Assembly (NCBI RefSeq): GCF_009646335.1
Contig: NZ_WJBU01000002.1
Span: 329,040 to 393,039 of the forward strand
Length of the DNA stretch: 64,000 nucleotides
Reading direction: 5' to 3'
From: Caenimonas koreensis DSM 17982
GTDB lineage: Bacteria > Pseudomonadota > Gammaproteobacteria > Burkholderiales > Burkholderiaceae_C
The notes under the pieces were generated by a model, which was not told the DNA's origin, did not search any database, and saw nothing but the letters and a program-made list of their open reading frames with translations. A program made the translations under genes and the position numbers. Below, in pieces: positions 34,590-44,040 of this stretch. Position 1 is the stretch's first letter, and each line of letters opens with the position of its first letter.

Positions 34590-34693
34590 TTAGAGAAGCT
34601 CGCAGTATTCGTCGGGGCCACCGCGGAACCGGCTTCGCCGGGCCGCTGGTGGCGCCCCTTGAGGGGAGGCGCCGCAGGCGCTTCGGGGTGGGC
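34590..34693 (-). repeat. hairpin-rich spacer between solute-binding and permease genes
   Basis: Two stable inverted repeats: one from 34618 to 34652 (CCACC/GGTGG outer, CCGGC/GCCGG inner around TTC) and one from 34651 to 34673 (GGCGCC outer, CCCCT/AGGGG inner). There is no T-run, so it is more likely an mRNA processing or stabilising element than a full terminator. That fits the usual need for more binding protein than permease. The sequence style resembles dispersed repeats seen in Comamonadaceae-type genomes. Confidence 0.55.
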
Positions 34694-36304
34694 CTAGTGC
34701 TTGATGATGTACAGGTCTTTGCTGCGGAACCGATCCTGCGAATTCAGCAGCGAGTACCCGCCAATGTACGACTTCACCAGCCGGGGCAGCGAATACTGCA
34801 CCAGCGGAATGTTCGGGTAGTCCTCCATGATCAGCTTCGTGGCCTGCGTGAGGAGCTGCTTGCGCTTGCCCGGGTCATCGCTCTGCTCGGCCTGGTTGAT
34901 CATCTCTTCGGCTTTGCGATTGCAGTTGAAGTTGTTGTTCTGGTCCGAGTCGCAACGCACAAGCGCGAGGAAGTTGGTTGCGTCGTTGTAGTCGGCGATG
35001 AAGCCGTCGCGCGCAATCTCGAATGCGCCGTCGTGGCGCTTTTTGACCAGCACCTTGAATTCCATCGCTTCGAGTTCGATGTTGATGCCCAGCTTGGTCT
35101 TCCACTCCGACTGCGCAAAGATCGCCATCTTCTTGTGGTATTCGCTCGTGTTGTACGTGAAGGTGTACTTCGTGCCGGGCTTCACGCCCGCTTCAGCGAG
35201 CAGCTTCTTCGCTTCCTCGACCTTCTTCGCCATGGGCCACTTCGCCCAGTCGTATTCGGTCATGTCGGCGCCTTCCATGCCCTTGACGATCAGGCCGTAG
35301 GCAGGCGTTTGTCCATCAGCCGTGATCTTGTTCGCGAGGATGTCGCGGTCGATCACCATCGACAACGCCTTGCGAACGCGCACGTCCTTCATCGCCGGGC
35401 TCTTGGTCTGCAACGTGTAGAAGCGCAGGCCCAGCATGGGCGCGTTGCGCACATCTTTCGGGAACTGCTTTTTCGCCTGCTCGTAGGTGCCGGGCGGCAG
35501 CTGGTACACCATTTCGTTCTGGCCCGATTCGAACAGTTTCACGTCTGCGTTGCCATCTTCCACGCCCAGATAAGTCACGCGTGTGAGTTGCACATTGGCG
35601 GCGTCCCAGTAGTGCGGATTTTTCTCGATCACGACCTTGCTGTTGACCTGCCAGTCCTTGAGCATGAACGCGCCGTTGCTCACCATGTTGCCGGGCTTGG
35701 TCCAGTCCTTGCCGCCCTTTTCAACCGACGCCTGGTGCAGCGGCCCCAGGTTGTTGTTCGACACGAGCTGCGGCAGGAACGTCACCGGGAATGCCGTCTT
35801 GATCTCGACGGTGAACTTGTCGAGCGCCTTCACGCCCACTTCGCTGGGCGGCTTCTTGCCCATGGCCACTTCCTTGCCGTTGAGCAGGAAAACGCCGTAG
35901 GTGGTGGCGTACTTCGACGCGGTTTTCGGGTCGAGGAAGCGGCGGATGCCATACACGCAATCCTGTGCAGTCACAGGGTCACCATTCGACCACTTGGCGT
36001 TTTGCCGAAGTTTGAAAACCCACGTCGTCGCGTTGGTCTGCTTCCAGCTTTCGGCAACACCGGGAATGATCTTTCCGTCGCCGTCGTTGGCCGTGAGGCC
36101 TTCGAACAAATCGCGCGTGATGTTGTTCGCGCCCACGGTTTCGGCCGTGGCCGGGTCCAGTGTTTCAGGCTCGGAGCCGTTGTTGCGGATCAGCGTTTGC
36201 GTGGCATGCAATTGCACGCCAGGCGGAATGACGGCGGCGAAGGAAGTGCCCGCCATCACCAGCGCGATGGCAGCTGCAAAAAGTGTCTTGTTCATGGAAA
36301 TCAT
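34694..36304 (-). CDS. periplasmic oligopeptide-binding protein (OppA type)
   Basis: A 536-residue solute-binding protein of ABC family 5 with a signal peptide (KTLFAAAIALVMAGTSFA). The conserved N-terminal EPETLDPATAETVGANNITRDL region and the KWSNGDPVTAQDCVYGIRRF motif are typical of OppA/MppA. It captures peptides in the periplasm for OppBCDF. The ATG at 36304 overlaps the upstream stop in an ATGA junction; the ATG at 36295 is a good alternative. It is the second of two binding proteins at the head of the operon. Confidence 0.94.
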   Translation of the reverse strand: MISMNKTLFAAAIALVMAGTSFAAVIPPGVQLHATQTLIRNNGSEPETLDPATAETVGANNITRDLFEGLTANDGDGKIIPGVAESWKQTNATTWVFKLRQNAKWSNGDPVTAQDCVYGIRRFLDPKTASKYATTYGVFLLNGKEVAMGKKPPSEVGVKALDKFTVEIKTAFPVTFLPQLVSNNNLGPLHQASVEKGGKDWTKPGNMVSNGAFMLKDWQVNSKVVIEKNPHYWDAANVQLTRVTYLGVEDGNADVKLFESGQNEMVYQLPPGTYEQAKKQFPKDVRNAPMLGLRFYTLQTKSPAMKDVRVRKALSMVIDRDILANKITADGQTPAYGLIVKGMEGADMTEYDWAKWPMAKKVEEAKKLLAEAGVKPGTKYTFTYNTSEYHKKMAIFAQSEWKTKLGINIELEAMEFKVLVKKRHDGAFEIARDGFIADYNDATNFLALVRCDSDQNNNFNCNRKAEEMINQAEQSDDPGKRKQLLTQATKLIMEDYPNIPLVQYSLPRLVKSYIGGYSLLNSQDRFRSKDLYIIKH

Positions 36305-38118
36305 TTCTTGGGGAGCTTGTCGGTGTCGATATCGATGTAGCGCCAGAAGTCACGCGCGAACGGGTGGCGCATGTAGCCCACAACCCAGGGCTGCGTGAGG
36401 TCGATGCCGATGCGGTGCGTGCGGTATTTGTAGGGCATGTACGCCACCAGGATGCGCACCATCTCGCGCAGCATGGCGTCGCGCTCAGGCCCGTTCGGCA
36501 GCACGCTCTGCTTTTCGTAGAGCTCGTCGTACTTCGCGTTCTTGAAGTAGGCCAGGTTGTCTTCGCCCCACGACTTGCCGTAGCCATACGCGAATGAAGG
36601 GCCGCTGTCCGGCGTGCTGGCCGACAGGCCCAGCGCCCACATCTGCAGCTTGCCCGAACGCGCGTTCTTCAAATGGTCCGGCCACTTGCCGATCTTGAGC
36701 ACCACCTTCACGCCGATCGCGTCCATGTTCTTCTTGAAGATCTCGTCGAGCTCGCGGTAGTCGGCCGAGCTGAGCGAGTAGTACTCGATGACGAGCGGCT
36801 CGCCATTGGGTTGCTCGCGCCAGCCGTCGCCATCACGGTCCTTGTAGCCGTACATGTCGAGCAGGGCGATGGCGCGCGCACGGTCGTACGTGCCCATTTC
36901 GCTGCGGAAGTTCGGGTCGTAGCTGCCGGTGCGCGGCATGATTGGGCCCTGCGCCACGATGGCCTGTCCGCGCCGGGGCATCTTCACTTCGGCGCTGCCT
37001 TCATAGGCAAGCGCCATCGCGCGGCGCAACGCCACCTTCTCGGGTGTGTAGCCGCCCGTGACCTTGTGCGTCATGTTCCAGTACATGAACGTCACGTCCG
37101 ACAGCGGCACACGTTCGAGCTGCATGCCGCGCTTGGCGAGCTTGGGTGCGAGCTTGTTTTGCGGCACCACTTCAGGCGCGTACGCATACGGCAGCCGTTC
37201 GACGAACTCGTGCTCGTCGTTGAGGAACGCGAGCCAGCGCGGTTGCGGCTCTTCGATGATTGACACCTCGACCTTGTCCACGAGCGGCAGGCGCTTGCCC
37301 TTGAGCCGGGCGTAAATTGCTTGCGCCTTTGCGTCGTTGGCAGGCGGATCGGCCGTGTAGTACGTCTCGTGATAGTTGGGGTTCTTCACGAGCGTGATCT
37401 TCGAGGCGCGCCGCCACTCCGACAGCATGAAGGCGCCTGTGCCAACCGGGTGCTCCATGATCGAGGGGCCGTACTTCTCGACCACTTCGCGCGCGACGAT
37501 GCTCGTGCCGCCGGCGTCGGCCAGTGTGTAGATGAAGCGCGGCCGCGGGCGATTCAGGTTGAACTGCACCGTGTACTTGTCGAGCACCTTGATGCCTTCC
37601 ACCGGCGCGTCGTAGTCGAACTTGCCTGTTTCGATGGCGCGCTTGTTTGCTTCTTCGAGCCCCGCAATGCCTTCTTCGAGCATGCTCGACAGCTGCTGGC
37701 TCTTGGTCACCGGGTCATAGAAGCGCTTGAACGAATAGACCACATCGTTGGCTGTGACTTCGCGCTTCTTGCCGCCGAAAGCGGGGTCGTCAGAGAAGTG
37801 CACGCCGCGCTTGAGCTTGATCGTGTAGGTGCGGAAGTCCGGCGATATCTCCGGCAGGCTTTCGGCAATGACGGGCACGACCTTTGCGGGGCGTGCGAGA
37901 TAGTCGTAGCCGTAAAGCGCCTCGAAGATGTTCGCGGTGACAATGCGTGAATACAGATCGGACAGCTGCGGCGGATCGAAACCCGTCTCGGCAATCGGAA
38001 ATGCGTAGCGGAAGACCTTTTGGGGGCTGTTGGTCGGGCTCTGCGCGCTTGCTGGGTATGAAGCGGCGCCCAGTGCCAGGCACAGGCTGATGGCCTGGGC
38101 CCAGTTCTTGATGTTCAT
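36301..38118 (-). CDS. second periplasmic peptide-binding protein (family 5)
   Basis: A 605-residue ABC solute-binding protein with a signal peptide (AISLCLALGAASYPASA). Typical family-5 features are DPPQLSDLYSRIVTANIFEALYGYDYLARP, then YTIKLKRGVHFSDDPAF and VTANDVVYSFKRF. It is less like classical OppA than its downstream neighbour. The divergent permease pair and double ATPase on the other strand have no binding-protein gene of their own, so this protein may serve them. The ATG at 38118 gives the better signal peptide; 38130 is four codons upstream. It overlaps the next gene by 4 bp. Confidence 0.92.
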   Translation of the reverse strand: MNIKNWAQAISLCLALGAASYPASAQSPTNSPQKVFRYAFPIAETGFDPPQLSDLYSRIVTANIFEALYGYDYLARPAKVVPVIAESLPEISPDFRTYTIKLKRGVHFSDDPAFGGKKREVTANDVVYSFKRFYDPVTKSQQLSSMLEEGIAGLEEANKRAIETGKFDYDAPVEGIKVLDKYTVQFNLNRPRPRFIYTLADAGGTSIVAREVVEKYGPSIMEHPVGTGAFMLSEWRRASKITLVKNPNYHETYYTADPPANDAKAQAIYARLKGKRLPLVDKVEVSIIEEPQPRWLAFLNDEHEFVERLPYAYAPEVVPQNKLAPKLAKRGMQLERVPLSDVTFMYWNMTHKVTGGYTPEKVALRRAMALAYEGSAEVKMPRRGQAIVAQGPIMPRTGSYDPNFRSEMGTYDRARAIALLDMYGYKDRDGDGWREQPNGEPLVIEYYSLSSADYRELDEIFKKNMDAIGVKVVLKIGKWPDHLKNARSGKLQMWALGLSASTPDSGPSFAYGYGKSWGEDNLAYFKNAKYDELYEKQSVLPNGPERDAMLREMVRILVAYMPYKYRTHRIGIDLTQPWVVGYMRHPFARDFWRYIDIDTDKLPKK

Positions 38119-38251
38119 GCTTGGAAACACCTATTCGGGAGAAACGAGACGGCAAGCATAATGCCCGCGCAGTTGGCCGCCACGAGCGGTTTCCCTAAAG
38201 TTACAGCGTTCCCATCCTCAGGCGCTGTTTTTCCCGAGTCATTCCCCCGAT

Positions 38252-39190
38252 ATGGCCTCATACCTCATCCGACGGATCTGGCAGATGATCCCTACCCTTG
38301 CCGGGGTCATTCTGCTGGTGTTCTTCCTCTTCAAATACTTCGGCGGCGATCCCGCTGAAATTCTTGCGGGACTGAAGGCCTCGCCCCAGCAGATTGCATC
38401 GCTGCGCCAGCAGCTGGGCCTGGACAAATCCGTGACTGAGCAGTTGTGGATTTTTGTGCGCAAGGTACTCGTCTTCGACTGGGGCCGCAGCTGGACCACC
38501 AACGAAGAAATATCGAACATCTTCGCCACGCGCCTGCCGGCCACGCTCACGATCATGGTGCCCATCCTGATCCTCGATGTGGTGCTTGGCACCATTTGCG
38601 GGATGGCCGTGGCCTATGTGCGCGGCAGCCTGACCGACCGCGCGGTGATGGTGATCACCACGCTGGCGCTGTCCATCAGCTTTCTGGTTTACGTGATCGT
38701 TGCGCAATACGTGTTCGCGTTCCGCCTGGGCTGGTTCCCGGTGCAGGGCTGGAGCAACAGCCTGTGGACGAACCTTTCGGTGTACACGCCGCTGCCCGTG
38801 CTGCTCGCGGTGCTGGTCGGCCTGGCGCCCGCCACGCGGCTTTACCGCACGTTCTTCCTCGATGAAATGGGCAACGAATACGTGCGCACGGCGCGCGCGA
38901 AGGGCGTGGGCGAAAACACCATCCTCTTCAAGCACGTGCTGCGCAACGCGATGATCCCCATCCTCACGAACGTGGCCACGCAGCTGCCCGGCATCTTCAT
39001 CGGCTCGTTCCTGCTCGAAATCTTCTTCTCGGTGCCAGGCCTTGGGCGCGAGGTGTACAACGCCGTGAACCGCAGCGACTACCCGGTGATCCAGGCGGTC
39101 ACGATCTACCTCGCGGTGATCACGATGGTGATCAACCTGCTGACGGATGTTCTCTACAAAGTGGTCGATCCACGGGTGGTATTCAAATGA
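38252..39190 (+). CDS. peptide ABC transporter permease (YejB/OppB type)
   Basis: A 312-residue inner-membrane permease with six helices. The start is MASYLIRRIWQMIPTLAGVI and the coupling loop is RTARAKGVGENTILFKHVLRNAMIPIL, followed by LLEIFFSVPGLGREVYNAV. It is divergent from the peptide-binding gene by 133 bp and overlaps the next permease gene by 4 bp (ATGA). It forms a transporter with the genes at 39187 and 40378. Confidence 0.94.
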   Translation: MASYLIRRIWQMIPTLAGVILLVFFLFKYFGGDPAEILAGLKASPQQIASLRQQLGLDKSVTEQLWIFVRKVLVFDWGRSWTTNEEISNIFATRLPATLTIMVPILILDVVLGTICGMAVAYVRGSLTDRAVMVITTLALSISFLVYVIVAQYVFAFRLGWFPVQGWSNSLWTNLSVYTPLPVLLAVLVGLAPATRLYRTFFLDEMGNEYVRTARAKGVGENTILFKHVLRNAMIPILTNVATQLPGIFIGSFLLEIFFSVPGLGREVYNAVNRSDYPVIQAVTIYLAVITMVINLLTDVLYKVVDPRVVFK

Positions 39191-40359
39191 GCGCCGTGCC
39201 TGAACAACTCGGTGCTGCATCGCAGGTGCATCCGGTCCAGCAGGTGCATCCGGTCCAGCAGGTGCATCCGGTCCAGCAGGTGCATCCGGTCCAGCCCGCG
39301 CTGCCCGCAGAGGCTCCCGTGCTGGCGGCATTGCCCCAGTCCCCCGGCGTGTGGGCGCAAGCCTGGAAGCGCCTGCGGCAAGACAAGGTGGGCCTCATCT
39401 CGCTGTGGATCGTCTCCGTGTTCCTCATCCTCGTTTTGCTGGCGCAGGCAGGCTTTGTGGCCGCCGACTGGCAGCGCGAAGTGGCCGAGCCTTTCGCGCC
39501 GCCCACCGTTCTGGGCCCGGCGGAGAAGCAGGCCGCCGATGAAGTCGCTGCAAAGCTGCCCAATGTGGACCTGAGCGACATCGACCCGCTCGCGCCGCGC
39601 TACCAGGAATGGGCTGACCGCGCCGCACAAGTCAAGAACGTGATCGTCGAGAAATCCGAAACGCGTGCCTTCGGCGCGGACCGGCTCGGCCGCGACGTGC
39701 TCGCCAAGGCGATCAAGGGCGCGCAGATATCGATTCTTGTCGGTATCGCTGCAGCCTTCATGGCAACACTCCTGGGCACTTTCCTCGGTGCGCTTGCCGG
39801 CTACTTCGGCGGCTGGGTCGATGACGTGCTCGAGTGGGTTTACAACGTGTTCACGGCCATGCCGTACATCCTGCTCATCTTTGCGCTGGCGGCGGTGTTC
39901 AAGTCGGGGCCGCTGGCCAAGACCTTTACCAACGGAATAGCGGCGGTGGTTATCATCCTTGCCGCCGTGGGCTGGACGAGCATCTACCGGCTCGTGCGTG
40001 CCGAATACATCAAGCACCGCGGCCGCGAATATGTGCGCGCCGCCGAAGCGATTGGTGCGGGCCACGGCCTGCGCATGTTCGGCCACATCCTGCCGAACAT
40101 CTCGCACGTGGTGCTGGTGCAGCTGAGCCTGCACGTGGTGAGCTTCATCAAGGCGGAAGTCATCCTGTCGTTCCTCGGGCTGGGCGTGCCGATCGACATG
40201 GTGAGCTGGGGCACGATGCTGTCCGACGCACAAACCGAACTCGTGCTGGGTTACTGGTGGCAGCTTGCAGCCGCCACGCTGTTCATGGCGGTGTTTGTCA
40301 CAGCGTTCGCGCTGCTGACCGACGCGTTGCGTGACGCGCTCGACCCCAAACTTCGCTGA
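39187..40359 (+). CDS. peptide ABC transporter permease (YejE/OppC type) with N-terminal tandem repeat
   Basis: A 390-residue permease. After a cytoplasmic N-terminal tail and the first helix (ISLWIVSVFLILVLLAQAGF) comes a periplasmic insert of about 110 residues, as in YejE proteins. The ADRLGRDVLAKAIKGAQISI motif and five helices follow. The coupling loop reads RAAEAIGAGHGLRMFGHILPN. Residues 13-36 are four perfect copies of QVHPVQ encoded by an exact 18-bp tandem repeat in the predicted cytoplasmic tail. The tail is not expected to be needed for transport. Confidence 0.93.
   Translation: MSAVPEQLGAASQVHPVQQVHPVQQVHPVQQVHPVQPALPAEAPVLAALPQSPGVWAQAWKRLRQDKVGLISLWIVSVFLILVLLAQAGFVAADWQREVAEPFAPPTVLGPAEKQAADEVAAKLPNVDLSDIDPLAPRYQEWADRAAQVKNVIVEKSETRAFGADRLGRDVLAKAIKGAQISILVGIAAAFMATLLGTFLGALAGYFGGWVDDVLEWVYNVFTAMPYILLIFALAAVFKSGPLAKTFTNGIAAVVIILAAVGWTSIYRLVRAEYIKHRGREYVRAAEAIGAGHGLRMFGHILPNISHVVLVQLSLHVVSFIKAEVILSFLGLGVPIDMVSWGTMLSDAQTELVLGYWWQLAAATLFMAVFVTAFALLTDALRDALDPKLR
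39223..39294 (+). repeat. 18-bp tandem repeat, four perfect units
   Basis: Unit CAGGTGCATCCGGTCCAG at 39223, 39241, 39259 and 39277. It is in frame, each unit encoding QVHPVQ, so unit gain or loss keeps the permease frame. The absence of even synonymous differences indicates recent slippage or duplication. Confidence 0.97.
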
Positions 40360-40377
40360 CCCGGCGCTGAGGCACAC

Positions 40378-42075
40378 ATGAACAATCTGATCGAAGTGCG
40401 CGACCTGCGCGTGTCGTTCCGTATCGGCAAGAACGACATTTTCGATGCCGTGCGCGGCATCAGTTTCAACATCCCCGAGAACACCACGGTGGCCCTCGTC
40501 GGCGAATCCGGCAGCGGCAAGAGCGTGAGCGCGATGAGCATCGTGCGCCTGCTGCCCGAGAACGCGATTCTGGGCGCGGACAGCCGCATCCTCTACAACG
40601 GCCGTGACCTGCTCAAGCTGCCGCAAGACGACATGCGCACGCTGCGCGGCAAGGAAATCTCTGTCGTGTTCCAGGAGCCGATGAGCTCGCTCAACCCGGT
40701 TTTCACCGTCGGCGAGCAGATCGCTGAAGTGCTGCGCATCCACATGAACATGTCGCCGCGGCAGGCGCGTGACCGCGCGTTGGCGCTGCTCGATGAAGTG
40801 GGCATTCCGGAAGCGAAGTCGCGCCTGAACGCGTATCCGCATGAGCTTTCGGGCGGCCAGCAGCAGCGCGTGATGATCGCGATTGCGATTGCCTGCGAAC
40901 CCAAGCTGCTGATCGCCGACGAGCCGACGACGGCACTCGACGTGACGGTGCAGCGGCAAGTGGTGGACCTGCTCGCCAAGCTGCAGGAAAAGCACCGCAT
41001 GAGCGTGCTGTTCATCAGCCACGACCTCGGCCTGGTGGGTGAGATCGCGAAGGAAGTCGTCGTGATGCGTCACGGCGAAGTGCGTGAAGCAGGCCCCGTG
41101 GGCCAGATCTTCGCGGCGCCGAAAGACTCGTACACACGCGCGCTGCTGGCATGCCGCCCGCGCCTCGACTCGCGCCCGCGCCGCCTGCCGGTGATCGACG
41201 ACATCGTGAACAACCGGCCCATCGTCACCGAGCAGCGCAAGGCTGTCGCGGTCGAAGGCCCGGCGCTGATTGAAGTGACGGGGCTGCGCAAGGAATACCG
41301 GCTGAAGTCGGGCCTGTTCAGCCACAAGGTGATCAACGCGGTGAAGACATCCGACTTCGTGCTGCACAAGGGCCGCACGCTGGGTGTGGTGGGCGAATCC
41401 GGCTCGGGCAAGACGACGATCGGCATGATGCTCACGCGCCTGACCGATGCCACGGGCGGGCGCATCATGTTCGAGGGCGAAGACCTCGCGGCGCTCACGG
41501 CGGCTTCGATGCGGCCGTATCGCCGGCGCATCCAGATCATTTTCCAGAACCCGTACGCGAGCCTGAACCCACGCTTTACCGTCGGCCAGATCCTGATGGA
41601 GCCGATGCGTATCCACAGCATCGGCGAGAACGATGACGCACGTGCACGCCTGGCACTCGGCTGGCTCGAAAAAGTCGGCCTGCCCGCTGCTGCGTTCGGC
41701 AAGTATCCGCATGAATTTTCGGGCGGCCAGCGCCAGCGCATCGCCATCGCGCGCTGCCTGACGATGCAGCCGGAAATCATCATCTGCGACGAGAGCGTCA
41801 GCGCGCTCGACGTAAGCGTGCAGGCCACGGTGCTGAACCTGCTGCTCGACCTGCAGGAAGAGTTCGGCCTGACGTATGTGTTCATCAGCCACGACCTGGC
41901 AGTGGTGAAGTACATGGCTGACGACATCCTGGTGATGAACAAGGGCGAGATCGTCGAGCGCGGCACGTCGGAAGAGATCTACTCGAACCCGCGCCATCCG
42001 TACACGCAGCAGTTGCTCGCGGCGATACCGCGTGGCTACGATGGCGCTGCTGCGCCGCAGTCGCAACCCGCCTGA
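40378..42075 (+). CDS. peptide ABC transporter double ATPase (YejF type)
   Basis: A 565-residue protein with two fused ABC ATPase domains. The first has Walker A GESGSGKSV, signature LSGGQQQRVMIAIAIA and Walker B LLIADEPTTALD. The second has GESGSGKTTIG, FSGGQRQRIAIARCL and IIICDESVSALD. The order OppD-like then OppF-like in one chain is the YejF arrangement. It completes the rightward transporter (permease, permease, ATPase) 18 bp after the second permease gene. Two peptidase genes follow 12 bp and about 2 kb later in the same direction. Confidence 0.95.
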   Translation: MNNLIEVRDLRVSFRIGKNDIFDAVRGISFNIPENTTVALVGESGSGKSVSAMSIVRLLPENAILGADSRILYNGRDLLKLPQDDMRTLRGKEISVVFQEPMSSLNPVFTVGEQIAEVLRIHMNMSPRQARDRALALLDEVGIPEAKSRLNAYPHELSGGQQQRVMIAIAIACEPKLLIADEPTTALDVTVQRQVVDLLAKLQEKHRMSVLFISHDLGLVGEIAKEVVVMRHGEVREAGPVGQIFAAPKDSYTRALLACRPRLDSRPRRLPVIDDIVNNRPIVTEQRKAVAVEGPALIEVTGLRKEYRLKSGLFSHKVINAVKTSDFVLHKGRTLGVVGESGSGKTTIGMMLTRLTDATGGRIMFEGEDLAALTAASMRPYRRRIQIIFQNPYASLNPRFTVGQILMEPMRIHSIGENDDARARLALGWLEKVGLPAAAFGKYPHEFSGGQRQRIAIARCLTMQPEIIICDESVSALDVSVQATVLNLLLDLQEEFGLTYVFISHDLAVVKYMADDILVMNKGEIVERGTSEEIYSNPRHPYTQQLLAAIPRGYDGAAAPQSQPA

Positions 42076-42087
42076 AGGAAACGCATC

Positions 42088-44004
42088 ATGAGGTTTGACT
42101 GGATTGCCGCGGCCGTGATGGTCGCGGCTGCAGGCGCTGGTTTTGCGCAAACGCAAACGCAAACGCAAACGCAAACGCAAACGCAAACGCAAACGCAAAC
42201 GCAAACGCAAACGCCGGCGAAGGTGTCACAACGCGTCGAACGCGCGGCGAACTTGCCGCGCGCTACCCATCCCGTTTCAGGCGAGCTGAACGCCATTGCA
42301 GCAACCGACCCGCAGGAAACCGCAGCGTTGCACGCGCTGTTCGACCGCCACTGGGAAGCGATCGCCAAGCGTTACCCCGAGTGGGCATCGGCGCGCGGTG
42401 ACCTGCGCTACAACGACCAGCTCACCGATGCGTCTATCGAAGCGATGGACGCGCAAGACAGGCAGACCGCCGCATGGCTCGCCGAGGCCAAAGCCATCCG
42501 CGCTGACAGGCTCAGCGAGCAAGACCGCGTGTCGCTGCGCATGTTCATCAGCGAGCAGCAGCGCTACCTTGAAGGCAAGGCATTTCCCGGCTATCGCTGC
42601 ATGACGATTGGCGCACTCGGCGGCACGCAGACCGAGCTGGCTGACCTGGCAACGAACGCGCCGTTTTCGACGAGGTTGCAGGGCGAGCAGCTCATCGCGC
42701 GGATGCGCGCCTCGCCGAAGTGGATGGACCAGTCGATCGCGTGCCTGCGCCGCAGCATGTCGCTGGGCTGGGTCGCATCGAAGGACATCGTGGCGCGCGC
42801 CGTCGCGCAGATCGACACGCAGATCAATGGTGACGTGGAAGCGGGCCCGTATTTCGCGCCGTTCAAGCGAACCCACAGCGGCATCGCAGCTGCGGACCAG
42901 GCTGCTTTGCGCACGCTGGCCCGCACCGTCATCGAGAGCGATGTGCTGCCTGCCATGCGCAAGCTGCGCGCTTTCATCGTTGATGAATATGGCCCGCGCG
43001 CACCTGCCAGCGGCGCCATGCTCAATTACCCCGATGGCGTGAAGGTGTACGAGATGCAGGTGCGCAGCAGCACCACCACGCGCCTGAGCGCCGCGCAGAT
43101 CCACGCCATTGGCCTGCGCGAGATGGCGGCTATCCGCGCCGAGATGGCGGGCGTCATGCGGCAGGTGAAGTTCGAAGGCAGCTTCGAGCAGTTCATCACC
43201 TACCTGAACACCGACCCGAAGTTCTTCCACAAGAGGCCCGAGGCACTGCTCGATGGCTATCGCGCGCTGGCCAAGCGCATCGAGCCCGAGCTGCCGCGCC
43301 TGTTCGCCGAGCTGCCGCGCGCGCCGTACGGTGTGCGAGCCATGCCGGACCATCAGGGCCCCGACGCCGCCGAGTACTACGACGGCCCGGCACTCGACGG
43401 CACCAAGCCCGGCTGGTTCAACGCCAACACGCTGGGCTGGCGCACACGCCCGACATGGCGTATGGCCACGCTCACCGCACATGAGGCCGTGCCGGGGCAT
43501 CACCTGCAGATCGCGCGCGCCGTGGAATTGAAGGCGCTGCCGGCGTTCCGCCGCTCGTCGGGCTATGTGGCGTTCCAGGAAGGGTGGGGCGTGTATGCGG
43601 AGACGCTGGGGCGCGGCATCGGCCTTTATGACGACCCCTATGACCTGTTCGGCCACCTGCAGTGGCGCGCGCTGCGTGCCGCCCGCCTCGTGGTGGACAC
43701 GGGCATGCACAGCATGGGCTGGTCGCGCCAGCAGGCCATCGACTACATGGTCACGCAGACGGGCATGGACAAGGGCTTTCTCACCTCGGAAGTCGATCGC
43801 TATGTGTCGTGGCCGGGCCAGGCGCTCGGTTACATGATCGGCGCGCTGAAAATCGAGGAACTGCGCGACAAGGCAAAGCTCCAACTGGGCACGAAGTTCG
43901 ACCTGCGCCGGTTCCACAACGCGGTGATCGACCAGGGCGCGCTGCCGCTCGACGTGCTCGAAGACGTGATCGGCGAGTGGGTGGAAGCAGAACGCGTTCG
44001 ATAA
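42088..44004 (+). CDS. DUF885 family secreted peptidase-like protein with (QT)11 repeat
   Basis: A 638-residue exported protein. The signal peptide (AAAVMVAAAGAGFA) is followed directly by eleven Gln-Thr dipeptides (residues 21-42). The DUF885 domain carries HEAVPGHHLQ with the first His at residue 465 and a downstream FQEGWGVYAE, which together look like the zinc site of a gluzincin-type peptidase. It probably degrades peptides in the periplasm next to the peptide importer. It is 12 bp from the ATPase gene and likely in the same operon. Confidence 0.9.
   Translation: MRFDWIAAAVMVAAAGAGFAQTQTQTQTQTQTQTQTQTQTQTPAKVSQRVERAANLPRATHPVSGELNAIAATDPQETAALHALFDRHWEAIAKRYPEWASARGDLRYNDQLTDASIEAMDAQDRQTAAWLAEAKAIRADRLSEQDRVSLRMFISEQQRYLEGKAFPGYRCMTIGALGGTQTELADLATNAPFSTRLQGEQLIARMRASPKWMDQSIACLRRSMSLGWVASKDIVARAVAQIDTQINGDVEAGPYFAPFKRTHSGIAAADQAALRTLARTVIESDVLPAMRKLRAFIVDEYGPRAPASGAMLNYPDGVKVYEMQVRSSTTTRLSAAQIHAIGLREMAAIRAEMAGVMRQVKFEGSFEQFITYLNTDPKFFHKRPEALLDGYRALAKRIEPELPRLFAELPRAPYGVRAMPDHQGPDAAEYYDGPALDGTKPGWFNANTLGWRTRPTWRMATLTAHEAVPGHHLQIARAVELKALPAFRRSSGYVAFQEGWGVYAETLGRGIGLYDDPYDLFGHLQWRALRAARLVVDTGMHSMGWSRQQAIDYMVTQTGMDKGFLTSEVDRYVSWPGQALGYMIGALKIEELRDKAKLQLGTKFDLRRFHNAVIDQGALPLDVLEDVIGEWVEAERVR
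42148..42213 (+). repeat. hexanucleotide repeat, eleven perfect units
   Basis: CAAACG repeated eleven times without interruption, encoding (Gln-Thr)11 right after the expected signal-peptidase site. Unit changes of 6 bp keep the frame, so length can vary without loss of the protein. The repeat opens spurious long frames on the other strand. Confidence 0.97.
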
Positions 44005-44040
44005 CAGCAAGCCGATAGAGGCAAGAGGAGTGACAGAGCA

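Noticed and set aside
39154..42210. 1018-codon minus-strand frame starting with a run of Arg-Leu
   Set aside because: It is the antisense image of the permease and double ATPase genes; the Arg-Leu run is the complement of the CAAACG repeat.
39223..42213. CRISPR-like appearance of the repeats
   Set aside because: Both repeats are head-to-tail in coding frame with no spacers and no cas genes nearby.
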